Source: Bacteroidales bacterium UBA4116
GTDB lineage: Bacteria > Bacteroidota > Bacteroidia > Bacteroidales > Tannerellaceae
Assembly: GCA_002381645.1 (NCBI GenBank)
Contig: DFXE01000007.1
Coordinates: 1-64,000, forward strand
DNA: 64,000 bases
Reading direction: 5' to 3'
Shown here: positions 56,146 through 64,000 of the stretch, piece after piece
How the letters are laid out: every line of letters starts with the position of its first letter
How positions within the stretch are numbered: the stretch's first letter is position 1
The notes under the pieces: generated by a model
Told to the model about the DNA's origin: nothing
What the model saw: only the letters and a program-made list of their open reading frames with translations
The model's database searches: none
Made by a program: the position numbers and the translations under genes

Positions 56146-57598
56146 TCCGTTCTTTAAAAGTGGGGAGCGAATAGCTTTCAGCCGTATCCAGTACTTTGCC
56201 TACATTATTTATCTCAAGGAAAGTTGTACCTCCACCTTCGCCAAAGCTACCACTCAGGTACGCCACCAGATTCTCCCGGTTAATATGTCCGCTATGGATC
56301 AGTTCATTCAACGCATCAAAGAAATATCCCCTACGGCTATCATTCCAGGGTTGGTAAACGCTCCAAACGCCGTAAGATAACGATAACATACGCGCCACGT
56401 CTTCTCTATAACAGATCGCGTATACGGGAGATGTACCACGGAAAGCAGCCAGATAGCGGGCAGTACGTCCGGTATGGCTATCCGTTATAATGGCTTTAAC
56501 GTCAAGCTTAGAGGATGACTTAACAGCCTGTTTAGCCAAAAAAGATGTAACATCAAGATCATTTCCTTGAAGCGGAACAGGAATATCATTGGCAGCCATT
56601 TTTGTCTTTTCCGCTTCATAGGCGACTTTCGACATGGTTTGGACGGCCTCAACCGGATACTTGCCATAAGCGGTTTCACCACTCAACATCAATGCATCTG
56701 TACGATAATAGATTGCATTGGCTATATCTGTCACCTCCGCACGGGTAGGACGCGGATTATTGATCATCGAATGAAGCATCTGTGTAGCCACGATCACGGG
56801 TTTCTTTACCTCAACACATTTACGGATAAGGAAACGTTGTATGCCGGGTATCTTTTCTGCGGGCACTTCTATCCCTAAATCACCACGGGCAATCATTATC
56901 CCATAAGCAGCTTCCAGTATTTCATCAATATTATCGACACCTTCCTGATTTTCAATCTTAGCTATAATCTTAATAGAACTATTATGTTCGTCGAGTATAC
57001 TTTGGATATCCAGTACGTCCTGCTTGCTGCGAACAAAAGAGTGAGCAATAAAATCCAGATTATTTTCTATACAGTAAAGAATATTTTTCCTGTCTTTTTC
57101 AGTAAGAGAGGGCAAATTAATACGAACGCCTGGTACATTCACACTTTTACGGCTCCCCAATACTGCATCATTCAACGCTTCGCAAACCAGGTATTCTGAA
57201 GTCTTTTCGACAACTTTTAAATCCAGATCACCGTCATCAATCAGCATATCGTCACCCACTTTCATATCCGTCACAAAATTCGGATAGGATACATGTATCC
57301 ACTCATGGGTTGTTTCCGATTCAGGATCGCCTTTCACTTTAACCTTGTCACCCGTTTTAAATTCGATGGGGTTTTGAGCCACGGTCGTACGTATTTCCGG
57401 ACCTTTGGTATCCATCAATATAGCTATTCTGTCGGATACCTCCCGTACATTATTCACTATTTTATCGAACCCTTCATTATTAAGATGTGCAGAATTCATA
57501 CGCACGACATTCATGCCCGATTTATATAATTCGCGCAGGAAATCAACCTCGCAACGCTGATCCGAAATGGTAGCAACAATCTTTGTATGCTTTAACAT
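56135..57598 (-). CDS. pyk: pyruvate kinase
   Basis: Pyruvate kinase makes pyruvate and ATP from phosphoenolpyruvate and ADP. The 487 residues show the N-terminal TKIVATISD, MNSAHLN, ILMDTKGPEIRT, the catalytic-lysine region IIAKIENQEGVDNIDEIL and MIARGDLGIEVP followed by VATQMLHSM. The C-terminal domain is present. It is first in a run with the O-methyltransferase, rbfA and LolC/E-like genes, which do not share its pathway. Confidence 0.97.
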   Translation of the reverse strand: MLKHTKIVATISDQRCEVDFLRELYKSGMNVVRMNSAHLNNEGFDKIVNNVREVSDRIAILMDTKGPEIRTTVAQNPIEFKTGDKVKVKGDPESETTHEWIHVSYPNFVTDMKVGDDMLIDDGDLDLKVVEKTSEYLVCEALNDAVLGSRKSVNVPGVRINLPSLTEKDRKNILYCIENNLDFIAHSFVRSKQDVLDIQSILDEHNSSIKIIAKIENQEGVDNIDEILEAAYGIMIARGDLGIEVPAEKIPGIQRFLIRKCVEVKKPVIVATQMLHSMINNPRPTRAEVTDIANAIYYRTDALMLSGETAYGKYPVEAVQTMSKVAYEAEKTKMAANDIPVPLQGNDLDVTSFLAKQAVKSSSKLDVKAIITDSHTGRTARYLAAFRGTSPVYAICYREDVARMLSLSYGVWSVYQPWNDSRRGYFFDALNELIHSGHINRENLVAYLSGSFGEGGGTTFLEINNVGKVLDTAESYSLPTFKERNEA

Positions 57599-57655
57599 AT
57601 ATATCTTTTTTAAAATTAATTCAAAATAATAAAACAGTGATAACCCTGTAAACCG

Positions 57656-58075
57656 TCATTTGAAGAATGACTCGATAGCCAAGCGGTAGGAATCTAATCC
57701 GAAACCGAGGATCACACCCTTACAGGCAGCAGAGATCATGGAAGTATGCCTGAACGATTCGCGGGCATGTACATTAGAAATATGGACTTCGATCACCGGC
57801 GAATCTATTGCTTTAATGGCGTCATGCAACGCAATCGAAGTATGGGTATATGCACCTGCGTTGATAATAATACCATCATATCCAAAACCGGTTTCATGGA
57901 TTTTGCTGATCAGTTCACCCTCCACATTACTCTGATAATAATCGATTTCGCATTCGGGATATTGTGCCCGCAATTCTTTCAGATAACCTTCAAATGAAAT
58001 ATTTCCATATACTGTGGGTTCACGTTTGCCCAACAGATTAAGATTCGGCCCGTTGATAATTTGAAACTTCTTCAT
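57656..58075 (-). CDS. aroQ: type II 3-dehydroquinate dehydratase
   Basis: AroQ turns 3-dehydroquinate into 3-dehydroshikimate in the shikimate pathway. The ATG at 58075 gives 139 residues starting KKFQIINGPNLNLLGKREPTVYG, as in homologues; a longer frame upstream is not used. The NAGAYTHTSIALHDAI and PVIEVHISNVHARESFRHTS segments carry the conserved catalytic histidine and arginine. A TACCTTTG box at 58127-58134 points toward it. Confidence 0.95.
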   Translation of the reverse strand: MKKFQIINGPNLNLLGKREPTVYGNISFEGYLKELRAQYPECEIDYYQSNVEGELISKIHETGFGYDGIIINAGAYTHTSIALHDAIKAIDSPVIEVHISNVHARESFRHTSMISAACKGVILGFGLDSYRLAIESFFK

Positions 58076-58090
58076 TTTGCTGTAATTTAC

Positions 58091-58098
58091 TACCTTTG
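58091..58098 (+). promoter_or_regulatory. -7 promoter box TACCTTTG toward xerD
   Basis: TACCTTTG fits TAnnTTTG and lies 75 bases before the xerD start. It is the mirror of the aroQ box at 58127-58134. Confidence 0.5.
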
Positions 58099-58126
58099 TA
58101 CCATACCGGCAACTCATAAAGTGGGG

Positions 58127-58134
58127 CAAAGGTA
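58127..58134 (-). promoter_or_regulatory. -7 promoter box TACCTTTG toward aroQ
   Basis: On the minus strand TACCTTTG fits TAnnTTTG and lies about 50 bases before the aroQ start. Together with 58091-58098 it forms the 10-bp inverted repeat ACTACCTTTG/CAAAGGTAGT. Confidence 0.5.
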
Positions 58135-58173
58135 GTGATTTTATTTAATAACAGATAAAACCAACCGGCATCT

Positions 58174-59082
58174 ATGCAAGGAGGAAAAGACATAATCAGC
58201 AAATATTTCACATACCTACGTTTAGAAAAATCCCTGTCATCCAATTCTATAGACGCCTACATGACCGACCTGGACAAACTACTCCGTTTTATGGAGAACG
58301 AAGGACTTACGTATGCTGATATTACTTATTCCGATTTGCAGCAATTTGTAGCCCGTCTTCACGACATTGGTATTCATCCGCGTTCGCAGGCACGCATTAT
58401 ATCCGGCATAAAATCGTTTTATCGTTTTCTGCTCCTCGACAATTATATAACCGTCGATCCCACCGAATTGTTGGAATCACCGAAAATCGGCACCAAGCTT
58501 CCTGAAGTGCTTACCCTCAACGAGATAAATTCCATTTTAGATACAATAGACCTTTCAGTGCCTGAAGGGCAGCGAAACCGCGCCATGCTCGAAGTATTAT
58601 ACAGCTGCGGCCTGCGTGTTTCCGAGTTAACCTCCCTCCGGTTTCCCGACGTATATTTTGAAGAGGGATTTATTAAAGTCGAAGGAAAAGGAGGCAAACA
58701 ACGACTCGTTCCCATTTCACAAACAGCATTACATGAAATTAAAAATTATCTATACGACCGGAACACCATACAGGTTAAGAAAGGATTCGAAGATATACTT
58801 TTCTTAAGCCGCAGGGGAACAGCTCTCTCACGTATTATGGTGTTTCATATTATCAAGCAGCAAACTGAAATGGCAGGCATTCATAAAAACGTAAGCCCAC
58901 ATACCTTTCGTCATTCATTCGCCACCCATCTGCTTGAAGGAGGCGCAAACCTCCGTGCGATACAGGAAATGTTAGGGCATGAAAAAATAACCACTACCGA
59001 AATATATACCCATATCGACCGGGAGTTTCTTAGAAGGGAAATTCTTGAACACCATCCCAGAAGTAAAAAAAGAGAGTTTTAA
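58174..59082 (+). CDS. xerD: tyrosine recombinase XerD
   Basis: XerD resolves chromosome dimers at dif with XerC. The 302 residues have the N-terminal SAM-like domain (about 5-90) and the catalytic domain with Arg148, Lys172, His243, Arg246, His269 and nucleophile Tyr278. The HTFRHSFATHLLEGGANLRAIQ region (two adjoining blocks) is typical of the housekeeping Xer proteins and not of phage integrases, and no mobile-element genes lie beside it. The start at 58174 fits the XerD N terminus. Confidence 0.93.
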   Translation: MQGGKDIISKYFTYLRLEKSLSSNSIDAYMTDLDKLLRFMENEGLTYADITYSDLQQFVARLHDIGIHPRSQARIISGIKSFYRFLLLDNYITVDPTELLESPKIGTKLPEVLTLNEINSILDTIDLSVPEGQRNRAMLEVLYSCGLRVSELTSLRFPDVYFEEGFIKVEGKGGKQRLVPISQTALHEIKNYLYDRNTIQVKKGFEDILFLSRRGTALSRIMVFHIIKQQTEMAGIHKNVSPHTFRHSFATHLLEGGANLRAIQEMLGHEKITTTEIYTHIDREFLRREILEHHPRSKKREF

Positions 59083-59216
59083 TAATTACATTTACTTCTT
59101 ATGACCACTCTTTCATTTTGGCATTTTTATGTCATTTATGGTCCAATTACAATCAAAGAAGCCTGCGTTATAAAAAAACTTCCTACTTTCGTCGGATTAT
59201 AAACTCTATAAAATTT

Positions 59217-61073
59217 ATGAGTATGAAAAAAGTTTACTATTTATTATTATGTTTTTTATTAGTTAATGCCGGATATGTAACCGGTCAAATCAACGGAGAT
59301 TTCAACTCCGCCTGGGTTACAGACACCAAAGGCAACGGCGCTCTTCCCGGACAATACCTACGTCCCGGGACACAACCCTATGGTTGGGAAGCTTCAAATG
59401 TCAATCAAACTGTTTTTTTCCAGACAAAAACAGAAATTGTAGTAACACCTGATGCCGATAGAACAGGTGGAAGCGGTTTTTCCGCAAAAATGGAAAACAA
59501 ATTTATTGGGATTTCATCTATAGGAAGTAATGTTCCGGCATATCTCACATTAGGTGTCCCTTGGGCATATGCTGTTATTAAGCTCGAGGATTGTACAGGT
59601 GGTACTGTTGGTGGAGTGCCTTATACTCAACGCCCAGACTCTATTGTGGGTTATTTCAAACGGACTATTGGTGGAGAAAAATCCGAAGATGCATTAATTT
59701 TAGCTTATTTATGGAGAGGTACATCTGTATCAGCTGTGCCAGTAAATCCAACAGGAAATTTTATTTCAAAAGATACAGCAGAAGTATATGACCAAGATAT
59801 ATGCGTACTGAATAGTGCTAACGGCGCTACACTTATAGGTAAAGCTGAATACCGTATCAGTGGGAATCTGGATGAATGGACACGTATCGCTATACCGTTC
59901 GTATATAATAGCAGTGGCACTCCTGAAAAACTAAACATTATTATTTCTTCTGCCAACTATTACGACAGAAGCGCTATCGGAGCTGGAAATATTCTATGGG
60001 CCGACGATGTCGAATTAGTTTTCAAACGGGTATACGCAGAAACAATACTGGCCATGCCTACCCTTTACGGCGAGTGTTATTACGGGAAAGACGCAGATTT
60101 TTATCCCTACTCAAACAATACAGATTCTCCTTTTGATATAACAGTAGAAGATCCATCCATCGTATCAATTGAAAACGGAAGAATAAAATTCCTGAAACCA
60201 GGAACAACCAATATCACCGTTTCCCAGGAAGCTACTACATACTTCAGTGCAGCAGAAAAAACAATGACGGTAACCGTAGTTCCGGCACCACTGACAGTTG
60301 GCTTAAATGAACTTGCTCTGGAATACGGACAAACTCCGGCAAACCTATTTGAATACGACGGACTCAGCCCTGAAGATACAAATACCATTCTTCATTATCC
60401 TGAATATGTTTTCGACCAGATCCCGATTGCGGAAGTCTATACCACATCAGGAGAAAAAGTAACGTTCCCTGCACCGGCAGGCAACTATGTTCTCAGGTGG
60501 ACACAAGAGCCGCTTTCCGAAAATTATACAATTACAGTTGACCGGACAGAGAAAAGATTAAAGGTAAAGGAGAAGAATCCGGAAGACTTTTATAGGGTTA
60601 ACATACCCGAAGTAGAAGGCGCTACCATTAATTTAGCATGGGGTGAAAACGAAATCCGTAAAGATGAACCGTTAATACTGACCATTACTGCCGTCGAAAA
60701 TTATTCATTGGAAAATATGACTGTGATGATGAATGACAGCCTCATATACCCAATTGAAGGAATTGCCCCTGAAAAAGAGTTTGTAACACTTATTATCGGC
60801 ATCCAACAGGAAGACTTTACGATACGGATTGAAGGCATCAAATCAAACAGCAGTACGGGAATATCCGAAATAAAAGACAATATCAGTATATATACCCAGC
60901 CCGGACACCTTTATATCTCTGCAGAGAAAGAAAGCGAACTGGCTATTTACAATATCACCGGAGAACAGGTTATCCGGAGAAATATAGCTTATGGCACAAC
61001 CGCTATTCCTTTAAACAGAGGAATATATATTGTAAAAGTAGACAATAAAGTGCAAAAGGTATCTGTAAAATAG
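59217..61073 (+). CDS. secreted PCMD-like protein with sorting-like C-terminal domain
   Basis: This 618-residue exported protein starts at 59217 or 59223 (MKKVYYLLLCFLLVNAGYVTG signal). Residues of about 25-280 resemble the putative carbohydrate metabolism domain (PCMD): NGDFNSAWV, YGWEASNVNQ, and a WADDVELVF end. A bacterial Ig-like part (about 290-420, with LKPGTTNITVSQ) and an MBG-like part follow. The C-terminal 75 residues (ELAIYNITGEQVIRRNI, then GIYIVKVDNKVQKVSVK) resemble the tails of the LRR protein and the 105-residue protein in this window. It is probably a surface glycan-binding protein. A strong terminator follows. Confidence 0.78.
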   Translation: MSMKKVYYLLLCFLLVNAGYVTGQINGDFNSAWVTDTKGNGALPGQYLRPGTQPYGWEASNVNQTVFFQTKTEIVVTPDADRTGGSGFSAKMENKFIGISSIGSNVPAYLTLGVPWAYAVIKLEDCTGGTVGGVPYTQRPDSIVGYFKRTIGGEKSEDALILAYLWRGTSVSAVPVNPTGNFISKDTAEVYDQDICVLNSANGATLIGKAEYRISGNLDEWTRIAIPFVYNSSGTPEKLNIIISSANYYDRSAIGAGNILWADDVELVFKRVYAETILAMPTLYGECYYGKDADFYPYSNNTDSPFDITVEDPSIVSIENGRIKFLKPGTTNITVSQEATTYFSAAEKTMTVTVVPAPLTVGLNELALEYGQTPANLFEYDGLSPEDTNTILHYPEYVFDQIPIAEVYTTSGEKVTFPAPAGNYVLRWTQEPLSENYTITVDRTEKRLKVKEKNPEDFYRVNIPEVEGATINLAWGENEIRKDEPLILTITAVENYSLENMTVMMNDSLIYPIEGIAPEKEFVTLIIGIQQEDFTIRIEGIKSNSSTGISEIKDNISIYTQPGHLYISAEKESELAIYNITGEQVIRRNIAYGTTAIPLNRGIYIVKVDNKVQKVSVK

Positions 61074-61095
61074 GTTTACCCTTTAGTAAATATCA

Positions 61096-61134
61096 AAACG
61101 GTTGTAAAAGGAATAATCCTTATTACAACCGTTT
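61096..61134. terminator. bidirectional intrinsic terminator
   Basis: AAACGGTTGTAA (61096-61107) pairs with TTACAACCGTTT (61123-61134) and is followed by more T. It lies between the PCMD-like gene and the convergent transporter gene. Confidence 0.88.
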
Positions 61135-61144
61135 TTTTTATGAT

Positions 61145-62575
61145 TCAATTCTTTTTAGAAATCACCCGGTCATAAATAAAGAGGGATATTACCGCAATAA
61201 GTCCGATAGCCAACAGCACCATCCAGATATGAGAAGGTGAATACATTTCCCAAAGTGTATCAGTCAGTTCGCGTGGAGTCAGGTTTACCTGCCGGGCGAC
61301 CTCTTCAAAATAGGCATTTGTCGACAATCCTTCCTGAATATCCAGTTCCCTTTCCGACACAAACCGGTAAGTAAGTTCAACCTTATCCGACATTTTCTGA
61401 TACACAACACCCGAGATAACTCCGGCAAGCAGATTTCCGAAAAACACCGGAATAAACGAATAACCCATATACAATGCTTTTTTGTCGGAAGGTGCAATAT
61501 GACCTACATATTCCGAAATTTTAGGCGAACCCGCCATTTCTCCCAGTGCGAAAATCAGGATAGCTACCGTGGTAAACAGCACATTTTGCGACATAAAAGT
61601 AAGCGCCATACCGATGGAGCAAACCAGGAACCCCGTCATCATCGAATGGAGCGGCCTCATCTTCATAACAATACTCGATACCAGCACCTGAAAAAGTATA
61701 ATATAGAAAGCATCGAAATTTGTAATAAACTCAGCATCCATTACGCCGGGCGCAGGACTGTAATTTTCACTGATAAACGGTACATACGTATTGAAAAAAT
61801 TATATAATACGCTGGTATCTACCCATTGGGAAACAAATACAGGTAAGGTAAAAAACAACTGGTGGTACATGGCCCAGAAACCGGCAACAATCAAAAGGAA
61901 AATTATAAACTTACCATCCTTCAGGATACTTCCCATATTACGGAAAATCCCCCCGAAGGTTTCCAATAACGATTCGTTACTTTTTGCTTTCTCTTCCCTG
62001 CCCGGTTCCTTATAAAAAAGAAGCAGCAAAAAGTTCAACGCAATAATACCAGCCGAAACATAAAAAACAAGATGCGAAGAACCTTTAAACAATAACGTAA
62101 CCATAGGACCGAAAAACGCACCCACATTTACCATCATATAAAAGATACCGAAACCTATCGAAGAAGTTTCCGCCGTAGTTGTTTTAGCTACCGTGGCCTG
62201 GATAATCGGTTTAAACAGCGCGGCACCTATCGCCAGATACAGGTACATCAGGAAAACGCCGGTAAAAGTCGAAAACATCGGCAACAATATAAAAGCAGAC
62301 ATATAGATGACAAAGGACAGGAATAATATCCGTTTATACCCATAACGGTCGGCAATTGCTCCGGTCAATACCGGCAGGAAATATAAAATGGCCGTGCCGA
62401 TACCCATAAGCATACCCTTTTGGCTTTGCGAAAACTCCAATCCGCCCATATCCGACGAACCGGTAAGGTAATTGGCAAACAACATAAAAAAACCGTACCA
62501 GGCCCAGCGTTCGAACAACTCTATGGTATTCGCTACCCAAAACGTACGGGGGAATTTACTAAAAATACTCATCAT
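61145..62575 (-). CDS. POT-like major facilitator transporter
   Basis: This 476-residue inner-membrane protein has about 12 membrane segments. Its N terminus ELFERWAWYGFFMLFANYL resembles the ERF-x-Y-Y-G signature of proton-dependent oligopeptide transporters, and GAIADRYGYKRIL is the MFS loop motif. FKPIIQATVA and GFGIFYMMVNVGAFFGP also fit POT family members. A periplasmic or cytoplasmic insert (about 235-285 and 400-445) is larger than usual. Peptide uptake is likely and would fit the secreted peptidases here, but is not proven. Confidence 0.85.
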   Translation of the reverse strand: MMSIFSKFPRTFWVANTIELFERWAWYGFFMLFANYLTGSSDMGGLEFSQSQKGMLMGIGTAILYFLPVLTGAIADRYGYKRILFLSFVIYMSAFILLPMFSTFTGVFLMYLYLAIGAALFKPIIQATVAKTTTAETSSIGFGIFYMMVNVGAFFGPMVTLLFKGSSHLVFYVSAGIIALNFLLLLFYKEPGREEKAKSNESLLETFGGIFRNMGSILKDGKFIIFLLIVAGFWAMYHQLFFTLPVFVSQWVDTSVLYNFFNTYVPFISENYSPAPGVMDAEFITNFDAFYIILFQVLVSSIVMKMRPLHSMMTGFLVCSIGMALTFMSQNVLFTTVAILIFALGEMAGSPKISEYVGHIAPSDKKALYMGYSFIPVFFGNLLAGVISGVVYQKMSDKVELTYRFVSERELDIQEGLSTNAYFEEVARQVNLTPRELTDTLWEMYSPSHIWMVLLAIGLIAVISLFIYDRVISKKN

Positions 62576-62687
62576 GATAAAAATTTACAGGTTAAGTCAG
62601 TGGGTAAAGATAATTATTGTTCGGTAAACACGCCACCGTTACACTAAAAACTCCTCATAATTTTAAACGTCATAGACCTTTAATGCT

Positions 62688-62695
62688 TACCTTTG
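62688..62695 (+). promoter_or_regulatory. -7 promoter box TACCTTTG for argS
   Basis: TACCTTTG fits TAnnTTTG and lies 29 bases before the argS start. Confidence 0.55.
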
Positions 62696-62724
62696 CAGGC
62701 ATAACACGAAATAATATATAAGAA

Positions 62725-64000
62725 ATGGTTATCGAACAACAGGTTACCGGAGCCGTCATTGCCGGTATAAAAAAGCTTTACGGATCAGACATTGAAGCTG
62801 AACAGATACAGTTGCAGAAGACAAAAAAAGAGTTCAAAGGACATCTTACGCTTGTTGTATTTCCATTTCTTCGAATGTCTAAAAAATCACCTGAGCAGAC
62901 AGCACAGGAAATCGGTGAATATTTGGAGGCAAACGAACCGGCCATCGCAGGATTCAATGTAATTAAAGGGTTCCTGAACCTGACAGTTGCCTCATCCTGC
63001 TGGATCAACTTGCTGTCAGAGATAAACAGGCAACCCGCATACGGAATCAAAGAAGTAACGCCCCAATCGCCTTTGGTAATGGTAGAATATTCCTCACCCA
63101 ACACCAACAAGCCCTTGCATTTAGGACATATCCGGAACAACCTGCTGGGTTTCAGCCTTGCTGAAATTATGAAAGCCAACGGGAATAAAGTAGTGAAAAC
63201 AAACATCGTGAACGACCGCGGTATTCATATCTGTAAATCCATGTTGGCATGGCAGAAATGGGGAAACGGTGAAACACCCGTATCTTCCGGTAAAAAAGGC
63301 GATCACCTCATAGGCGAATATTATGTACTATTCGACAAGCATTATAAACAGGAAATAAAAGAACTGGAAGCTAAAGGCGTGTCCAAAGAAGAAGCAGAAT
63401 CCCAATCGGCATTAATGGGCGAAGCCCGTGAAATGCTCCGCAGGTGGGAAGCCGGCGATGAAGAAGTGCGTTCGCTTTGGAGTATGATGAACAGTTGGGT
63501 ATATGCCGGATTCGACCAGACCTATAAAATGATGGGTGTAGATTTCGATAAAATATATTATGAATCGGAAACTTACCTGGAAGGAAAGAATGAGGTTATG
63601 CGAGGCGTTGAAAAAGGGGTCTTCTACCAACGTGACGATACTTCCGTGTGGGCGGACCTGACCAAAGACGGCTTAGACGAAAAGCTGCTGCTCCGTGCTG
63701 ACGGAACATCCGTATATATGACGCAGGATATCGGGACAGCCAAACTTCGCTTCGACGATTATCCGATCGACAAAATGATTTATGTGGTAGGTAATGAACA
63801 AAATTACCACTTCCAGGTGTTATCCATTCTATTAGACAAATTAGGCTTTGCATTCGGGAAAGGCCTCGTACATTTCTCTTACGGAATGGTGGAATTACCC
63901 GAAGGAAAAATGAAAAGCCGTGAAGGAACAGTAGTAGATGCAGACGATTTAATGGAAGAGATGATCAAAACAGCCCGTGAAATATCACAGGAGCTGGGTA
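62725..64000 (+). CDS. argS: arginine--tRNA ligase (3' end cut by window)
   Basis: The frame is open from the ATG at 62725 to the window end (about 425 codons) with no stop. The translation starts MVIEQQVTGAVIAGIKKLYG and holds the class I synthetase HIGH-type motif in NTNKPLHLGHIRNNLLG (about 117-133), the EYSSPN segment before it, and the KMSKS-type motif GKMKSREGTVVDADDL (about 393-408). ArgS charges tRNA-Arg with arginine. The anticodon-binding C-terminal domain lies beyond the window. Confidence 0.97.
   Translation, partial: MVIEQQVTGAVIAGIKKLYGSDIEAEQIQLQKTKKEFKGHLTLVVFPFLRMSKKSPEQTAQEIGEYLEANEPAIAGFNVIKGFLNLTVASSCWINLLSEINRQPAYGIKEVTPQSPLVMVEYSSPNTNKPLHLGHIRNNLLGFSLAEIMKANGNKVVKTNIVNDRGIHICKSMLAWQKWGNGETPVSSGKKGDHLIGEYYVLFDKHYKQEIKELEAKGVSKEEAESQSALMGEAREMLRRWEAGDEEVRSLWSMMNSWVYAGFDQTYKMMGVDFDKIYYESETYLEGKNEVMRGVEKGVFYQRDDTSVWADLTKDGLDEKLLLRADGTSVYMTQDIGTAKLRFDDYPIDKMIYVVGNEQNYHFQVLSILLDKLGFAFGKGLVHFSYGMVELPEGKMKSREGTVVDADDLMEEMIKTAREISQELG

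Noticed and set aside
58076..58129. Longer N terminus for aroQ
   Set aside because: The extra 18 residues are not part of the family, and the promoter box at 58127-58134 would lie at the start codon.
58174..59082. xerD as a mobile-element integrase
   Set aside because: Length, catalytic spacing and neighbours fit the housekeeping recombinase, and no att-like repeats or element genes lie nearby.

Overview
The window is a chromosomal segment of a member of the Bacteroidales, probably near Parabacteroides, Dysgonomonas or Tannerella. The grounds are a SusC/SusD pair, an RprX/RprY two-component system, the Bacteroidetes order of the division and cell wall (dcw) cluster, several proteins of families largely confined to this phylum, and repeated use of the Bacteroidetes promoter box TAnnTTTG close to gene starts. 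The DNA is moderately AT-rich. I see no rRNA, tRNA, CRISPR array or intact mobile element. The first gene (LacI-type regulator) and the last (argS) are cut by the window edges.

Layout: 1-2000 holds a truncated regulator, a possible integrase remnant, a small membrane protein and a GNAT acetyltransferase. 2014-9168 (minus) is a susC-susD pair followed, after a strong terminator, by a secreted S9 peptidase, which suggests peptide rather than glycan uptake. 9554-14303 (minus) holds glycerate kinase and the anaerobic ribonucleotide reductase nrdDG. Between them lies a non-coding stretch with a striking 22-bp array of palindromes. 14568-16498 (plus) is a promoter, a cobalamin riboswitch and an AspT/YidE-type exporter. 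16597-22498 (plus) holds a DUF4924 gene, rfbD, prfC, a very small secreted protein and rprXY. 22534-27195 (minus) is a tightly coupled cstA / DUF6057-like membrane protein / CxxCH beta-propeller lipoprotein set.

27241-42478 (minus) is the dcw cluster, in transcription order rsmH, ftsL, ftsI, murE, mraY, murD, ftsW, murG, murC, ftsQ, ftsA, ftsZ and a yqeY-like gene. Several stop and start codons overlap. mraZ, which often heads this cluster, is absent; a divergent leucine-rich-repeat surface protein gene stands there instead. 44532-50523 holds dusB, a probable structured non-coding RNA or attenuator, and two convergent surface-glycan gene sets (FkbM methyltransferase, DUF5672, GT2 on plus; DUF4254, GT9, WaaP-like kinase on minus). 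50695-58075 (minus) holds a tricorn-type protease, a pyk-OMT-rbfA-lolC/E-like run and aroQ. 58174-64000 holds xerD, a PCMD-like secreted protein, a POT-like transporter and argS.

The most interesting points are the cobalamin riboswitch in front of a putative dicarboxylate (possibly succinate) exporter, the 22-bp palindrome array, the candidate RNA at about 45615-45728, the CstA-linked cassette, and three unrelated secreted proteins that share a similar C-terminal sorting-like domain.
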